DNA of 26,118 bases from Cryptomeria japonica (taxonomy: Eukaryota; Streptophyta; Pinopsida; Cupressales; Cupressaceae), in the NCBI RefSeq assembly GCF_030272615.1, contig NC_081411.1, positions 161,122,971-161,149,088 on the forward strand, given 5' to 3'. Both the position numbers and the translations under genes were made by a program. Position 1 is the stretch's first letter, and each line of letters starts with the position of its first letter. The notes below the pieces were generated by a model that had not been told where the DNA came from, ran no database searches, and saw only the letters and a list, made by a program, of their open reading frames with translations. Below are positions 1 to 11,708 of the stretch, piece by piece.

Positions 1-570
1 TCATCTCTGTTCAGATGCCCACTACCCAGAATCATCTTGATTGCCAATATAACAGGGAATTATGAGTGGAGAAGGAGGTACTTCAAGCTCTGAACTATAA
101 TCTTCCCGAAAGAGACTTGGCATGTCGAGGCCGAGAGGGATATTGGAGTATCTGCACCAAAACAGGAGGTGGGCCGAGGGTAGACAATCATTACAAACCT
201 AAATGGAGGCTCTGTCGACATGATAAGCAATTGTAGGCTATTAGACAAGAAGGGAAATGAAAAAATAGAGCTTTGATGTGAAAATGGTGAGAGAATGATA
301 GCGACTTGCAGAAGGCAATTCAGAGAAATAGGTGGGCACGCTCTTTTATGCCAAATTATGAGGGATAGAGCTGCATTTAATTCGCCAACTATGACGATAG
401 AGGATGTTTGTCCCCAACATGCGAAATCAAAAGTTCGGGCTACATAATCCTTAATTAGATTTGACAACTTTACCAGCTAGGTCTCGAGAAGTGGTTCAGG
501 GGAAGTTTAGCTAAGAACTACAATTTTGGTGACATCACTAAATCTGGACCCACTCTACCCGAATAAGGTA
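1..570 (+). pseudogene. Unidentified decayed coding-like frame, open at left edge
   Basis: Reading from base 1 in the first plus-strand frame gives long stretches with the composition of a soluble protein, rich in K, E, R and D. The stops are at 91, 181, 274, 445, 478 and 508. The stops at 91, 181 and 274 sit where a single G-to-A change of a Trp codon (TGG) would make them, for example L-stop-T-I-I and G-stop-T-I-I. Readable pieces include NYEWRRRYFKL, ETWHVEAERDIGV and FREIGGHALLCQIMRDRAAF. I do not recognise the family. The frame continues leftward out of the window. On the right it fades near AAG/GTAGGT at about 567-575, which resembles a splice donor. An open frame on the minus strand (60-467) covers the same bases, but its composition is that of an antisense shadow. 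I am fairly sure this is decayed coding DNA and unsure what it encoded. Confidence 0.4.
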
Positions 571-727
571 GGTTTACATTTTAAATTTTAAATGGAATGT
601 AGCTGTTTCACTTAACCGCCAAAGAAAAAATTTAATATTTGCACTGTCAATTAACATGATATGGTAGGCCAATAGGCAGATTACCCTGATCTCACTTGTA
701 GATGTAGATTCCTTGGGCAACAATTTT

Positions 728-1140
728 CTAGAGAGCATCTGCCTCTGAGTTTTCTTTTGTGTAGATATGCTTTGCTTCATAATGCTCAATTCTTTCCAAG
801 ATTGCTATTATATTGTCTAAGATTCCCTGCAATCTCCAATTTGGATTTTTTTTCATCTTGATTGCATTTATTGCTATCTCTGAATCACCCTCCACTGAAA
901 TGTTTTTTGAGCCATGCTTAATGCAATCTATCAATCTAAATTGCAATACTTTGAATTCTGCTATGTTATTTGTGTCGGGAGGAATTAGCTTTGCCATTTT
1001 CCCTAGAATTGATCCTATGTGATCTCTGATTACATATCCTATGCTTGAAGGGCCCGGGTTGCCTATAGAAGCACCATCAAAGTTTAGTTTTAGCCAGCCA
1101 GGATTTGGAGGGGACCAGGTAGCATCCTTTCTTTTATTGT
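728..1140 (-). pseudogene. RNase H domain of LINE A ORF2 (RVT_3 type), reading frame intact
   Basis: The minus-strand frame from about 1140 to 728 is free of stops and reads through a whole plant-LINE RNase H domain. This domain removes RNA from RNA-DNA hybrids during retrotransposition. The four acidic positions expected of the family are visible: NFDGAS near 1080, NIAEF near 935, VEGDSEIA near 890 and SEADAL at the end. The start NPGWLKLNFDG and the block GNPGPSSIGYVIRD match the usual opening of the domain. The first in-frame Met lies inside the domain, so the domain is part of a larger ORF2 and not a separate gene. A TAG follows ADAL directly. In another frame the text continues as LSRKLLPKES, so a one-base shift may have created this stop. 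The rest of ORF2 upstream is broken. Confidence 0.8.
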
Positions 1141-1293
1141 TCTTTACCCAAAGGAAGGAGGAATCCTAATTCCATGCCAGGTTTTCCTAATGCTTTCATC
1201 CCATGAGGAGAAAGCTTTAGGCAATTCCAAAGAGAAGGTTGTCTTACAGTTGATTGTATCCACTATAATTGATTTAATTGAATTTAGCATGGA

Positions 1294-1587
1294 TTATAAT
1301 CTTTTGAATTTGTCATCAAATAACCTGCAGTTCCACTCCTTCCAAATTTCCCAGACTACACATGATGGGGATACTTCCAAAATTATGCTCAAGGAGCTCT
1401 CCTTGCTTGGAAGAGGCCAGCTTTGAAAGAGGGATTTAATGTCATTAGGTAGAGCTATGATCAGCCCAAGTTTAGAATAGAGCCATCGCCAGCATTTGGA
1501 CGCAAAGGGGCAGTTCAGCAGGATATGATCCACTGACTCTTCCTGAGCTTTGCACGTAATACACCTTGAGGGTCCTTCATACCCCAT
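1294..1587 (-). pseudogene. Zinc-binding (zf-RVT) segment of LINE A ORF2
   Basis: This stretch reads RCITCKAQEESVDHILLNC followed by PFASKCW. That is the zf-RVT pattern found between reverse transcriptase and RNase H in plant L1 ORF2: Cys-x2-Cys, then His-x4-Cys, then a W. All four presumed zinc ligands are present. A later block, VVWEIWKEWNCRLF, is the usual continuation toward the RNase H domain. The frame is open for 97 codons. It is separated from the RNase H frame and from the upstream connection region by frameshifts, so it is a piece of a broken ORF. Confidence 0.75.
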
Positions 1588-1959
1588 TTTTGTGAACTTT
1601 TCTACAATTAAGATCTTCCTTTGATAGGCTAGCCATGCAAAAATCCCTGCCTTAAGAATGACCTTCGAGCTTGAAAACAGCTTCTTTGAAATATCCTAAT
1701 GATCTTGATCAGGATTACAAGCTAGCACTCTGTAGCCATCTTTAGGATTATACTGCCCTATTTTGGAAGATTCCCACATTAAAGAATCTTTCCCCCTTCT
1801 CAGATTGATATTTCTTATTTTTAGGAGTTCTGAGAGTTGCTCTAAATCTTCCCCTGAGGTTGGAACTCCTTCCAATGATTTCCACCTCTAGCTTTGAGAA
1901 TTGGGTGGGCCGTCCTCGATCAAATAATCTTTCACTCGAACACCCCAGTGATGCTTAAG

Positions 1960-2565
1960 CTAGTTCTTTGTTATGGGAATGTTAAGGGAGCTCACAATAG
2001 ATGGATAGCCTCCCCAAGAATCCTCCCAAAAAAGACTTGATAATCCATCATGAATGTCCCATGTAATCTGTTCTAAAATCAAATTTCTACAAGAGATAAT
2101 AAAATTCCAAGTTCTCGATCCCTTGGGGAATACACCTGTTCTTAGAAGATTGAGAGGCTCTTGATCTAGTATATACTTGGTTGCCAGCATTCTGACCCAT
2201 GTGGTTTTAGGATTCTTTATGAACTTCCATACTAGTTTGGCCCCTAAAGCTTTGTTTTGCAATTTAAGATCCTTAATGCCTAAACCCCCTAGGATCTTAG
2301 GATTGATTATTTTTTCCCATGCAATTAAGGCAATTTTATGTTTTTCCTTAGTATTTTGCTAGAAAAAGCTTCTCGTCTTCTTAATTAAAAATGCATTGGC
2401 ACTTGCTAAGAGGGATAGGATGGATAATAGATAAATGGGAAGAGTTGAGACCACTGCTTGAATCATCACTAGTCTGCCCACCCAAGATAGCCATTTTCCT
2501 TTCCAAGAATTTGAGGTTTGTTCTACTTTTAGCTTTAAAGGATCCCAAGATTTAGTATTCCTCAC
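1960..2565 (-). pseudogene. Thumb/connection region of LINE A ORF2, two frames
   Basis: Two minus-strand open pieces, 2565-2359 and 2262-1960, carry the conserved region downstream of the RT fingers and palm. The first reads WKGKWLSWVGRLVMIQAVVS, corresponding to the typical WKxxxLSxAGRxxLIxxVL block. The second reads NKALGAKLVWKFIKNPKTTW and later LFWEDSWGG, corresponding to the N-KALGAKLxWRF and FWxDxWxG blocks. They are in different frames with about 100 bases between them, so at least one indel separates them. The stretch between 1590 and 1960 translates to related but interrupted text. Confidence 0.7.
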
Positions 2566-2739
2566 ACCTTGATCAATTGGAATGCCCAGATGGATATAAG
2601 GGAGAGAACCTTCACTGCAATCTCAAATTGTAAGTATTTTAATCTGCAAGAGTTTAGAGGTAAAGAAGAAATAGACCTTCGACTTATACTTGTTTCTTAT
2701 TTGACCTGAAGCTTTCCCATAGGTTTCTAGTATTTGTTT

Positions 2740-3470
2740 TAGGTGGGTTGCTTCTTTGATTTTTGCTGCCCCCAAAAGGAGATTATCATCTGCAAACTGC
2801 TAGTGTGTAACTGCAAAGTTCCGAGTTACTTTGATTCCCTCCAAAAGATTATTCAGATGGTTTTTTTAATTGTCCTTCCCAGTACCTCCCCCATTATTAT
2901 ATAGAGAAAAGGAGAGATAGGATCTCCTTGTCTGATCCCCCTTGAAGGAGAAAAGAAACCTTCTGTCTTTCCATTTACCAGAATTGAAAATTTAGGAGTG
3001 GAGATGCATTCAAACACCCAATCAATCCATTGTTTTGCAAAGCCAAAAGCTTGCATAACCTTGCAAAGGAAGTAGCAGTCTACACTATCATAAGCTTTTG
3101 ATATATCTACTTTTATAATCATACCTAGTCTTTTTGTGCTTTGAAGAGTGTTGATTGCTTCTTGCGCTATTATTGGGAACAAACCCTGTCTATTCTTCAA
3201 ATATAATAGTTTCCATGAGGGGCTTCATTCTATTCGTCAGGAATTTTGAAAGGATTTTGTAAATTGTATTGCGTAGAGAAATGGGTCTAAAATCTCCTAA
3301 ATTTAATGCACTCTGCTTCTTTGGAATGAGGGTTCTAAATATGTTGTTTACTTCTTTATGAATTCTTCCTGATCTTCTTGAGCATTCCAGAGCTTCTACA
3401 AGATCCTGACTTAAAATATGCGAACACTTCTTGAAAAAATCCACAAGAATTCCATCTGCCATAGGAGCTT
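2740..3470 (-). pseudogene. Reverse transcriptase domain of LINE A ORF2, broken
   Basis: From 3462 to 3190 the frame reads FRTLIPKKQSALNLGDFRPI then SLRNTIYKILSKFLTNRMKP, which are the early RT motifs. From 3200 to 2853 it reads IIKVDISKAYDSV, with the first catalytic Asp at 3105-3107, and GIRQGDPISPFLY. The second catalytic motif, FADD, is intact at 2785-2796. A TAG at 2800-2802 stands where the related LINE B has a Gln two codons before its FVDD, so it is probably CAG changed to TAG. The two main open pieces are in different frames. About ten codons of the usual block between NRMKPL and the QxGF-type motif are missing at the junction near 3195. The enzyme would be non-functional. Confidence 0.85.
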
Positions 3471-3724
3471 TACCCGAGGGAAGTTGATTAAGGGCTTGAA
3501 ATACTTCGTCCAGCTTAATTCTCTCATTAAGATTTTGATTCTACTCATCTATGATAATCTTGGGGATCACTTCCAGCATCTTTTTTTTCTCTGACAATTG
3601 AGGTTATTTAAAAGATTAAAGAAGAAAGTGGTCATTTCTTTCTTTATCTCATCAGGATCCTCTGTAATTTGATTATCCTTAGATTCCAGTTTTGATATCC
3701 AATTCTTACCCCTTCTAATCTTTG

Positions 3725-4138
3725 TTACATTATGAAAAACTTGGTATTTTTGTCTCCCATTCTAAGCCAATTCTCTCTAGATTTTGGTTTCCAGAAGATT
3801 TCTTCTTTAGATAAGATATCCTCATATTCCAAGAGAAGCTTCTTTTCTTGCTGAAAGGATTCCTGATCCATTCCCTCCAGGATGATCTTATCATTTAGTG
3901 TTGCCATTCTTTCTTCTATCAATCTTTTTGTTGAGAAGATATTTTTGAAATTCTGTGAGTTCCATTGAAGCAATTTTTGCTTTACAAATTTCAGTTTAGC
4001 AGTAAAGCAAAAGAGTTTTGAACCTTCAAATGATTCTTCCTTCCACCAGTTTTCTATCAAAGTGAGAAAGTTTGGGTCTTTCATCCACATGTTCTCAAAC
4101 CTAAATGGGGCTTTGTAGTTATTCTTATAGCCAAGCAA
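3725..4138 (-). pseudogene. ORF2 linker between endonuclease and RT, LINE A
   Basis: This 137-codon open piece begins right after the endonuclease end. It contains APFRFENMWMKDPNF, the LQWNSQNFKNIF block, and SRENWLRMGDKNTKFF. The block order is the conserved endonuclease-to-RT linker of plant L1 ORF2 (FRFExMW, then WxxxxFGNIF-like, then WLxxGDxNTKFF). The frame is continuous with the endonuclease end upstream (4139-4290). It stops just after the NTKFF block and is followed by interrupted text up to 3470. The initial Met is internal to ORF2 and is not a translation start. Confidence 0.75.
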
Positions 4139-4295
4139 GGAAAGAAAAATGGGATAATGATCTGATCCTAAGCAAGGGATAACAAAACAGAAGGGAGAAA
4201 ATGGAAAAAGCCTCAGATCTCCTTGCCAAAAGAATCTATCTATTTTTTCCGCTATGTTACTGAATCCTTTCTTACTTGTTAAAAAGTCTACAAAA
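4139..4295 (-). pseudogene. C-terminal endonuclease remnant of LINE A
   Basis: In the same frame as the linker, the minus strand reads GFSNIAEKIDRFFW and then CLGSDHYPIFLSLLG. The SDH triplet with a preceding Gly is the last catalytic motif of the apurinic/apyrimidinic-type endonuclease that nicks the target DNA. The upstream KIDRFF block matches the usual R/K-IDRF segment. Further upstream than about 4295 the match stops, so the copy begins inside the endonuclease. Confidence 0.75.
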
Positions 4296-5414
4296 TATTG
4301 ATATTACCAACCATTTATCTTCATGATCATCTACCACATATGACCTTGCTCTACATGATAAGAATGAAAAATGAAATATTTAATAATCACCTTGGTGTAT
4401 ATCTTGTAAATCCCTAGGTGGAAATATTAAATTTGATTGGGTAATTATGATTCTATGAAGAATTGGAATTTCTAACATATGTTATATGTATAGATCCTAG
4501 AGCACATTATAAGATCCCTGACTTCTGCTTACAACTCATCCACAATCTATTTGTAAATGGTACGCAGAACTATAATTTAGTTATGCGCCTAGCCTCCTCC
4601 TTAGTGTGACCAGAAGACAGAGGGGGCTACCTGCTTTTTAAAATGCTTACATTTCAGAAACCCTTCACATAAAAAAGAAGACTGCTAAAAATTTTTGCTA
4701 AATAACAAAAACTAAATAGCCTGAAAAGTTTGTCTGTGTTCAAAAAGCATTTGCTTTAAAACACTTGATTATGTTGTTAGTGACATTTTTCCCCATTCAT
4801 TATATCATTCTCCATCAATGTGTCCCCCTATTTAATACCATTTTCTAAAAAGGGATGACCCAGTACAGGGGAACAAAAGATCCTCCCTTAAATCCATCGG
4901 CCCATCCAACAAACACCAAATTTCTTACATCCTTCAAAGTTGCATTCTACGCTAAATTATTTTAAACAAAATCTATTCAATACACTTTTCTTCTTTAGAG
5001 TTTTAGAGTACTTCAAAAATATAAGATGAAAAAACATAAAATCGATTTACTTTCTGACTGGCAAGCTAACGCAGTAAACCACATCATTAAATCAAATTTC
5101 TATTCTTACAATTTAATTTTGAAAAAAGAGATGTAGTGTACTTTATAGTGCAAGATAAAATTGCGCAATACTGATAATTAGATGTTCATAGCCTCTACTC
5201 CCTCCCATAACCCACCTCCCATAACCCACGTGAACCACATCAAAATCAACCAACAATCTAAGCCGTTGTAGTAAATGTCAAACTTCTAGATAAATGGTAG
5301 TGTGAGTACTAAAGTTGTTTCTGCACATATTCTATGTATGAACATTAATTATCACATGTTGACTACTTTACCACATACTACAATCATTTGTTATTAGTCT
5401 CTTCCTATCCATCA
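4296..5414. other. Intergenic, no gene seen
   Basis: This stretch is AT-rich with short frames only. I see no domain, tRNA or retroelement motif. The one local pattern is the exact 14-base tandem duplication at 5201-5228, listed separately. Confidence 0.5.
5201..5232. repeat. 14-base tandem duplication ending in a CACGTG palindrome
   Basis: CCTCCCATAACCCA occurs twice in exact tandem, at 5201-5214 and 5215-5228. The second copy runs into CACGTG at 5227-5232, which is the core of the plant G-box. No gene start lies nearby, so a regulatory role is not supported by context. Confidence 0.7.
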
Positions 5415-5634
5415 TGTCAGACATTTATTCTATAGTTTACCCTATAGTTGATCTGATTTATTTATTAATATCATTTTTCTTTTTATTTTTAGATTTTCCC
5501 CATTGGCTGGTGCACTTTTTCTTGGGCTTTTTATTTATTTTTATTAAAATAAAAATAAGTGGCCAATCAAATATGATGAGCGAAAAAACTAAAATGATTT
5601 TCTAATGTCTTAAAAATTAAAATCTGGTCTGACA
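5415..5634. mobile_element. Possible fold-back / MITE-like element
   Basis: The 220-base stretch starts TGTCAGAC (5415-5422) and ends GTCTGACA (5627-5634), an exact 8-base inverted repeat. Inside, ATTGGCTGGTGCAC at about 5502-5515 faces GTGGCCAAT at about 5561-5569. The centre is a perfect palindrome with TTATTTTTATT facing AATAAAAATAA across two bases. The right half read in reverse also shares runs such as ATTTTAG with the left half. The arms are unequal in length, so indels have occurred. I found no clear target duplication. It could be a chance AT-rich palindrome with a short terminal match. Confidence 0.4.
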
Positions 5635-5639
5635 AAACC

Positions 5640-7240
5640 TCTGTGAAACATCTTCTCAACTCCTAACAAACTACTTTCAGGTGGTTGTTAAACATCTACA
5701 AAACGCTAGTACAGAAAGAGGTTCTGTAACATGCCCAAAAGATGGATTACAGAAAGGTGATCTCTATTGGTTTCTTGACATTTTCCATCTCTCTATCTTC
5801 ATTTTCATCCTCACAGTTCTCTCTACGGTATCAAACTTATGATGAATTGCAAGTAGATTTCTGAAAAAATTGAACTATAATGGAAGATACATGACAATTT
5901 TCCCAAGGGGGTTTGATGCAAGACAAACCACCAAACCTTATCAGGCTGGGTGAATTTGTAGCCTACAAACAAAATCTTGAATCAAAATTTATAATATCAT
6001 ACACAAAATGAAAAGCTCAGTTAAATATATTCAGATCCAAAATCATATACTATATCTGAAATAATTTCTTGTTCCTAACATTTAGTTTCTAATATGTACA
6101 GGAGTCCAAATCAGATTTACCGGCATATACTTTGTTTCAATTAATACAAACCAAATTCCTTATTTAGCTGGCAATCACATTAGGCTCCTTCTTCTCTTTC
6201 TTTCAAAACTCTTGATGCAAGACAAAAAAAACTCCCTCCTGCTGCAATTTACAATCTTAGACACAGAACTTCAATTCTTAAATTGCAACAATGAATAAAT
6301 TCAATCACATTGCAAAACAATATTTACATAATAAAACCTTCGATTTATTTTCTTTTTCACATGAATCTTTCCTTCTCTTAGGCATGTGTCCCACCTCCCT
6401 CTTCTCTCACTATGCATCTCCTGCTTAGTTCAAAATCTGCAAACTTAAACTTACACCGCATTCTAATAATGTGGTCTTTTATTAATTCAAAGTAGTTTTA
6501 TACTTCCTCTATGCATAGTAACTTCTTTACCCAAACACAGGTTCATCAAACATTCTCACTGGCCATGTATTTGGCTTCTCTCTTTCTCGTTTACATGGGG
6601 CTCTTTCCTCTTGGACCAGTACTCCCTTTCTTGGCCAATATCCCTTACTATGTAGTCCACTACCCACACTGCCTGTGTTGCCTCCCTTTCTCCTTATATC
6701 ATACTTTTTTATCTACAAATGATTCACATTCTTCCTCTTATAAATTCTCTATTCTATCAATAGACCCAATATGTTTGAGGGTTTTCAAATTCCTCCTAAT
6801 ATGAAATTGAATTGGTTGTATACCAAGCTTTCTTCCTTCACTAGATGTCTTGGTCCCAATCTACACATGTCGATTTCCCTTCAATTCACCAATTTAAGTA
6901 GAAAATCAAAGTTCAATTGTTCCAAAACACCTTTCAATTGTGAAGGCTATGTGTCCTGTGGATGCTATAGAAGGTTGGGGAATTTGGTTTTTATGTCAAA
7001 CAATTACTTGGAAGTATTTGAATTTTCTAAAGTCCATTTTGCAATAATTTCTTTTGGGCATTCTATCAAACGGTTTGTGTGTCCTTTTTGTGCCTCTAGA
7101 TTTGCCAACATGTCTACTAGGGCAATTCACATCTTCAACATCTCACAAATTTTTTACTCTTTATACTTATATGGATGTCGCGCCCTATTACAATGATCAT
7201 ATTTTTGCATGTCTTGGGAGTCTCATATTTTATATCTATG
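5640..7240. other. No supported gene
   Basis: Several short plus-strand frames at 6511-7248 are rich in F, L and S and have no recognisable domain or codon signal. The stretch just before 7244 (about 7085-7240) reads somewhat protein-like but matches nothing I know. It would lie in the intron upstream of the isomerase relic if that gene piece kept its structure. Confidence 0.4.
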
Positions 7241-7244
7241 ACAG

Positions 7245-7640
7245 ATAAACACAAAAAAAATCATGTTGTTCTTTGTAAGGTTGTAAGGGAATCCAAGGAT
7301 ACATTTATTGATTGTGATAGGAAATATGTGAGATAAATGTAGTTGATGATGTCTAGAATATTTTGGATAAAATTAGTGAATTTATAAAAATGTTTGGGAG
7401 TGGTGCTTGTGCAACAATAAAATTTGAATAAGATATTGATTTTCTAGGGCGTTAAGATAAAAGGAATGGATTGGCTATGATTTCAATTCATTACTACTAT
7501 TTTATTTATATTTATAAATTGAAAAGTAGGTGCAATTGGGAAGTCACTCAAAGATGTTGTATTGATAGGTATTGGTGGTAGCTTCATAAGGCCACTGTTT
7601 GTGTACATTGTGGTTCAAACAAGTGGAGTGAGAATATAAA
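7245..7640 (+). pseudogene. Glucose-6-phosphate isomerase pseudogene fragment, two exons with an intron
   Basis: Two short blocks match plant glucose-6-phosphate isomerase, which interconverts glucose-6-phosphate and fructose-6-phosphate in glycolysis. Block one begins after an AG at 7243-7244. It reads NHVVLCKVVRESKDTFIDCD (7259-7318), then VDDV-stop-NILDKISEFIKM and GSGA up to about 7408. The family has ENRSVLHVALRAPRDAVI, then V-PEVWNVLDKIKEF and SGSW at the same spacing. Block two (7530-7627) reads [20 protein letters not shown] then [12 protein letters not shown], matching the family's GK-LKDV-IGIGGSF-GPLFVHTALQT substrate-binding segment. Between them a 121-base AT-rich segment starts GTGCAA and ends AAAAGTAG, fitting an intron. 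Defects are a likely one-base loss in the A-run at 7253-7260, about 11 extra bases at 7331-7341, Trp changed to TAG at 7354-7356, Gly changed to Arg in GGSFIRP, and a TAA at 7637. Retained intron sequence points to a duplicated genomic fragment, not a processed copy. Earlier and later exons were not found. Confidence 0.8.
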
Positions 7641-9412
7641 TCTTTCGTTTACTTTTACAATTTTCTTTTGCATGGGTCTCTATATTTTGTTTATTATATC
7701 ATATTTTCTTGTTACAACTTTTATTTTATGTTTCATTTATTTTTATATTTTTTAAAAACTGCGGTAATAGATGTCACTGGTAAGACTATAATTTGTTTTA
7801 CAAATATTAATAGATCTCGAGGTAGCAAATAAGCGATTGTATGTAGGTAAATAGTATATTATTTTCTTGTTTTTTATAAAATTTGTTTTGAGTTTTACAT
7901 GTTTGAAATCATTGCAAGTTAATGTATTTTCTTGCACACATTCACTGAAAAAGAAACTTAGTTAATTTTAATCTCATAAGTATTGTACATACCGTGTTGC
8001 TAAGTTTCCCACCAAGGATTTTTTCCTTTTTCAAAGGTTTGAGAATCACAACCACAGTTAACTCAAAACTAGATCAAAACCATGACCAATATTGAAGCTT
8101 TAGTTTTTGCAATCATTTAAAATAATTTTTACTAATCTCTTTTCATCTTCCTTGTGATTCAACCTCCATATAGCACCTTATCATTGAGAAACGTTCATAT
8201 CAAGATAAGAAATGCACTATACACAACTTTGTCTTCTTAGCATAAGGAATGCTACTCTTTCTACATATCCATATTTGTTTGTAAGTTTATATGTGCAATG
8301 AAAATAATTATTAGCAATAGATAAAGTGATGGAATTGTTTCTTTATGGGAATCTACTTTTTGTCAAAAAAATGAGAAAATTCAAGAAAATTAAAAAAATT
8401 ATTAAAATAACATCTATATCTCATTATATGATACAATTATTATAAATGTGTATTTTTATTGAACTATATATATAATATTTAAAATTAACTTTTTATTTTC
8501 TATCAACATATCACTTGAACCTCTTTAAGATTCAAGTGCTAGTTTTAATTATTGATGGGCTCACAAACACTTTTCTTAAGGATAATTGTCACTCTTGTTT
8601 AATATTTTTATATTCAATTTTATGATAGAAACCTTAAAAATTCTTAGATAGCTCACACAAATTTTTTTTTAAATTTGTGAAAGATTAATATATTTGAGCA
8701 AGCAAATGAACTTTTAATAAAAAATTCATATAAAATATTGGTTATAAAATATAAAAAAATTAATTAAAAATTCCTATAAATTATTGATTATAAAATAAAT
8801 AAAAAACTTTAATAATATTTGACATTATCTATGATATCAAAAGATTATAAAACAATTTCATAAACAAAATTACTTTTTCAAATCTTTTTAATATGTTATA
8901 TTTTGTATTTTTAAATTTTTCACTATGATTTTATTTGTAATTTTTAATGCAAAAGTTAAAATCTAAATTGTATCAATTTTAATATAGTTTATTTTATATT
9001 TAATCTTTTACATGAATTATAGAGTTTTAATTTTTCAAATCTAATTTATTTAAGAACTTAACTATATTTACGTTCAATTTTATAATTAAAAATTATTTGT
9101 TAATATTGAATTTATCTTACAATTAATCTGATTATTGTTTGTAATATCAATATTTTATATTCTTATAATATTCAAAATTTAAATTTAGATTAAGAAATAT
9201 AATTTTGTTAACTAGTATAATATTATAAAATAAAATAATATGATATAAACATGCTCCATTGACAAAAAAAACAAATTTGATTTATAATTAAATGTTATAA
9301 ATTTAATTTTTACATAAAATCATTATTCGATTTAATCCATTTCATTTTTAAAATATATAATATAAATTATACTTATTATTATATGCAATACTTTAATATT
9401 ACAAATTATATT
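7641..9412. other. Very AT-rich stretch without genes
   Basis: From about 8380 to 9410 the sequence is dominated by A and T runs with almost no GC-containing codons. I see no exon of the neighbouring isomerase relic continuing here and no transposon ends. Matrix-attachment DNA has such a composition, but nothing else in the sequence supports that role. Confidence 0.4.
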
Positions 9413-10440
<1,028 letters not shown>

Positions 10441-11708
10441 ATTACTCCATCAATTGTCTTATTTCACTTTCATTGCTAAAATATATGTATGTTTGTTTCA
10501 ATGTCAAAACAAAAACAACGACAAACAAAAAAGATAACTAGCTTGAGGTACTAGAAAAGACCAAAAACACATAACATCAATCACTAAGCTCCTTGTGAAA
10601 TGTAAAAAACAAGCAATCCTTTTATTATTTGTACAAAAAGAAATAACTCATTAGTTTTTAGCAAATAGGCAGGGACTCCAGCTATATTACATCTCTTGTT
10701 TCAAATAGCTTCTTACAAATTAAATATTATAAAATTATTAAATATAATGTTAATTGAAATACATTAGACATAAATCAATTCATTAAAATTATTTAGCATA
10801 ATCTTAAAAATTGAAAATGCAGGGCATGCTAGATCAACGACGATTGATGGGATAGGCACATTTTTTGTGGATACAAAATATAGAGTGCGGTTCCCTTCGC
10901 TTTCATCTCCACGCTAGCAAGTAGGTAAAATTCAGACAAATGGTGGTTGTTATTTTGGCATTACATTAAACAAAGATTCGAATTGTATTGATTAAATAAT
11001 TATAGAAGGCATTAAATAAAGCAAAAATTCGAATATTTGTTAGGTCATGTGTGGGTGAATTTTTTTTCTTGTAAACGATGCTATAGACGTTAAACATTTT
11101 TTAAAAAAATCATTTTAAATAATTTAGTTTTTGTTTAAAGGACGTTAACATGAATTATTTTGTTTTTAGAAGGAATCTTATAGAGTTTTAAGATGTGAAT
11201 TGTGCCTAAACCAATCAAAGTAAAAAGTCATAATTTGACAAACTACATGGCCTTGAAAAAGTCTTCCGGCTATTGCATATATGCTTATCTGGATACAAGC
11301 AATGTTTATTTTCAAAACTAATGGGTGCATTGGGAAAATAAAATATGTTACAGAAATTAAAATATTCATTGTAATAAAGGAGGTTTAGGTTTTTAATGAC
11401 ATGAATGAATTCTTTATCAAGGCCTTGGGTTTTGATTTTCCGTTGAGACTCATATTTCTACAAGAGTTCATTGGCCACATTGTTACAACTCTATATAGGT
11501 GGTATTATATTCATGAAGTCCCTTTGGATTTTCTCATAATCTATTTTTGCATTTATTTTTAACTCTAATATAAATAAGTTATGTGGAGGTTTGGGCCTCT
11601 CCCTGTTTAATCTATTAAGAAATCTAGTATAAGTAGAAAAGATATCCTTTAGTTTCTTCAACTACTATCCGTCCCTTAGGTTGGTAGGGATGATTCTCTA
11701 GTATCAAT
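10441..11708. other. No supported gene
   Basis: The stretch is AT-rich with no recognisable domain, RNA or repeat end. A short readable piece near 10820-10920 (GHARSTTIDGIGTFF) has no match that I recognise. No polypurine tract is visible just before the LTR-like unit that starts at 11709. Confidence 0.4.

Larger units (their letters stand above)
580..4295 (-). mobile_element. LINE A: 5'-truncated L1-type non-LTR retrotransposon with RNase H
   Basis: On the minus strand the domains run in standard plant L1 ORF2 order from 4295 down to about 700. They are the end of the endonuclease with its SDH motif, a linker, the reverse transcriptase with FADD, a thumb/connection region, a Cys-His zinc segment and an RNase H domain. 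The ORF1 part and most of the endonuclease are missing, as expected from incomplete target-primed reverse transcription. The frame is broken several times between 3725 and 1294, so the copy cannot work. The 3' end is not sharp: no poly(A) run (poly-T on plus) is visible near 560-700, and I found no target duplication. Its RT motifs differ clearly from those of LINE B, so the two belong to different subfamilies. The left boundary is approximate. Confidence 0.85.

Noticed and set aside
60-467. 135-codon minus-strand open frame
   Set aside because: L, S, I and F-rich composition typical of antisense. The plus frame over the same bases looks more like real protein.
6511-7248. Three plus-strand frames of 64-141 codons before the isomerase relic
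   Set aside because: T-rich sequence with F/L/S composition, no domain, and no match to the earlier isomerase exons.
7745-7800. A further isomerase exon reading VIDVTG before GTAAGA
   Set aside because: Too short and too weakly similar to the family's NVDPVDVAR segment to support.
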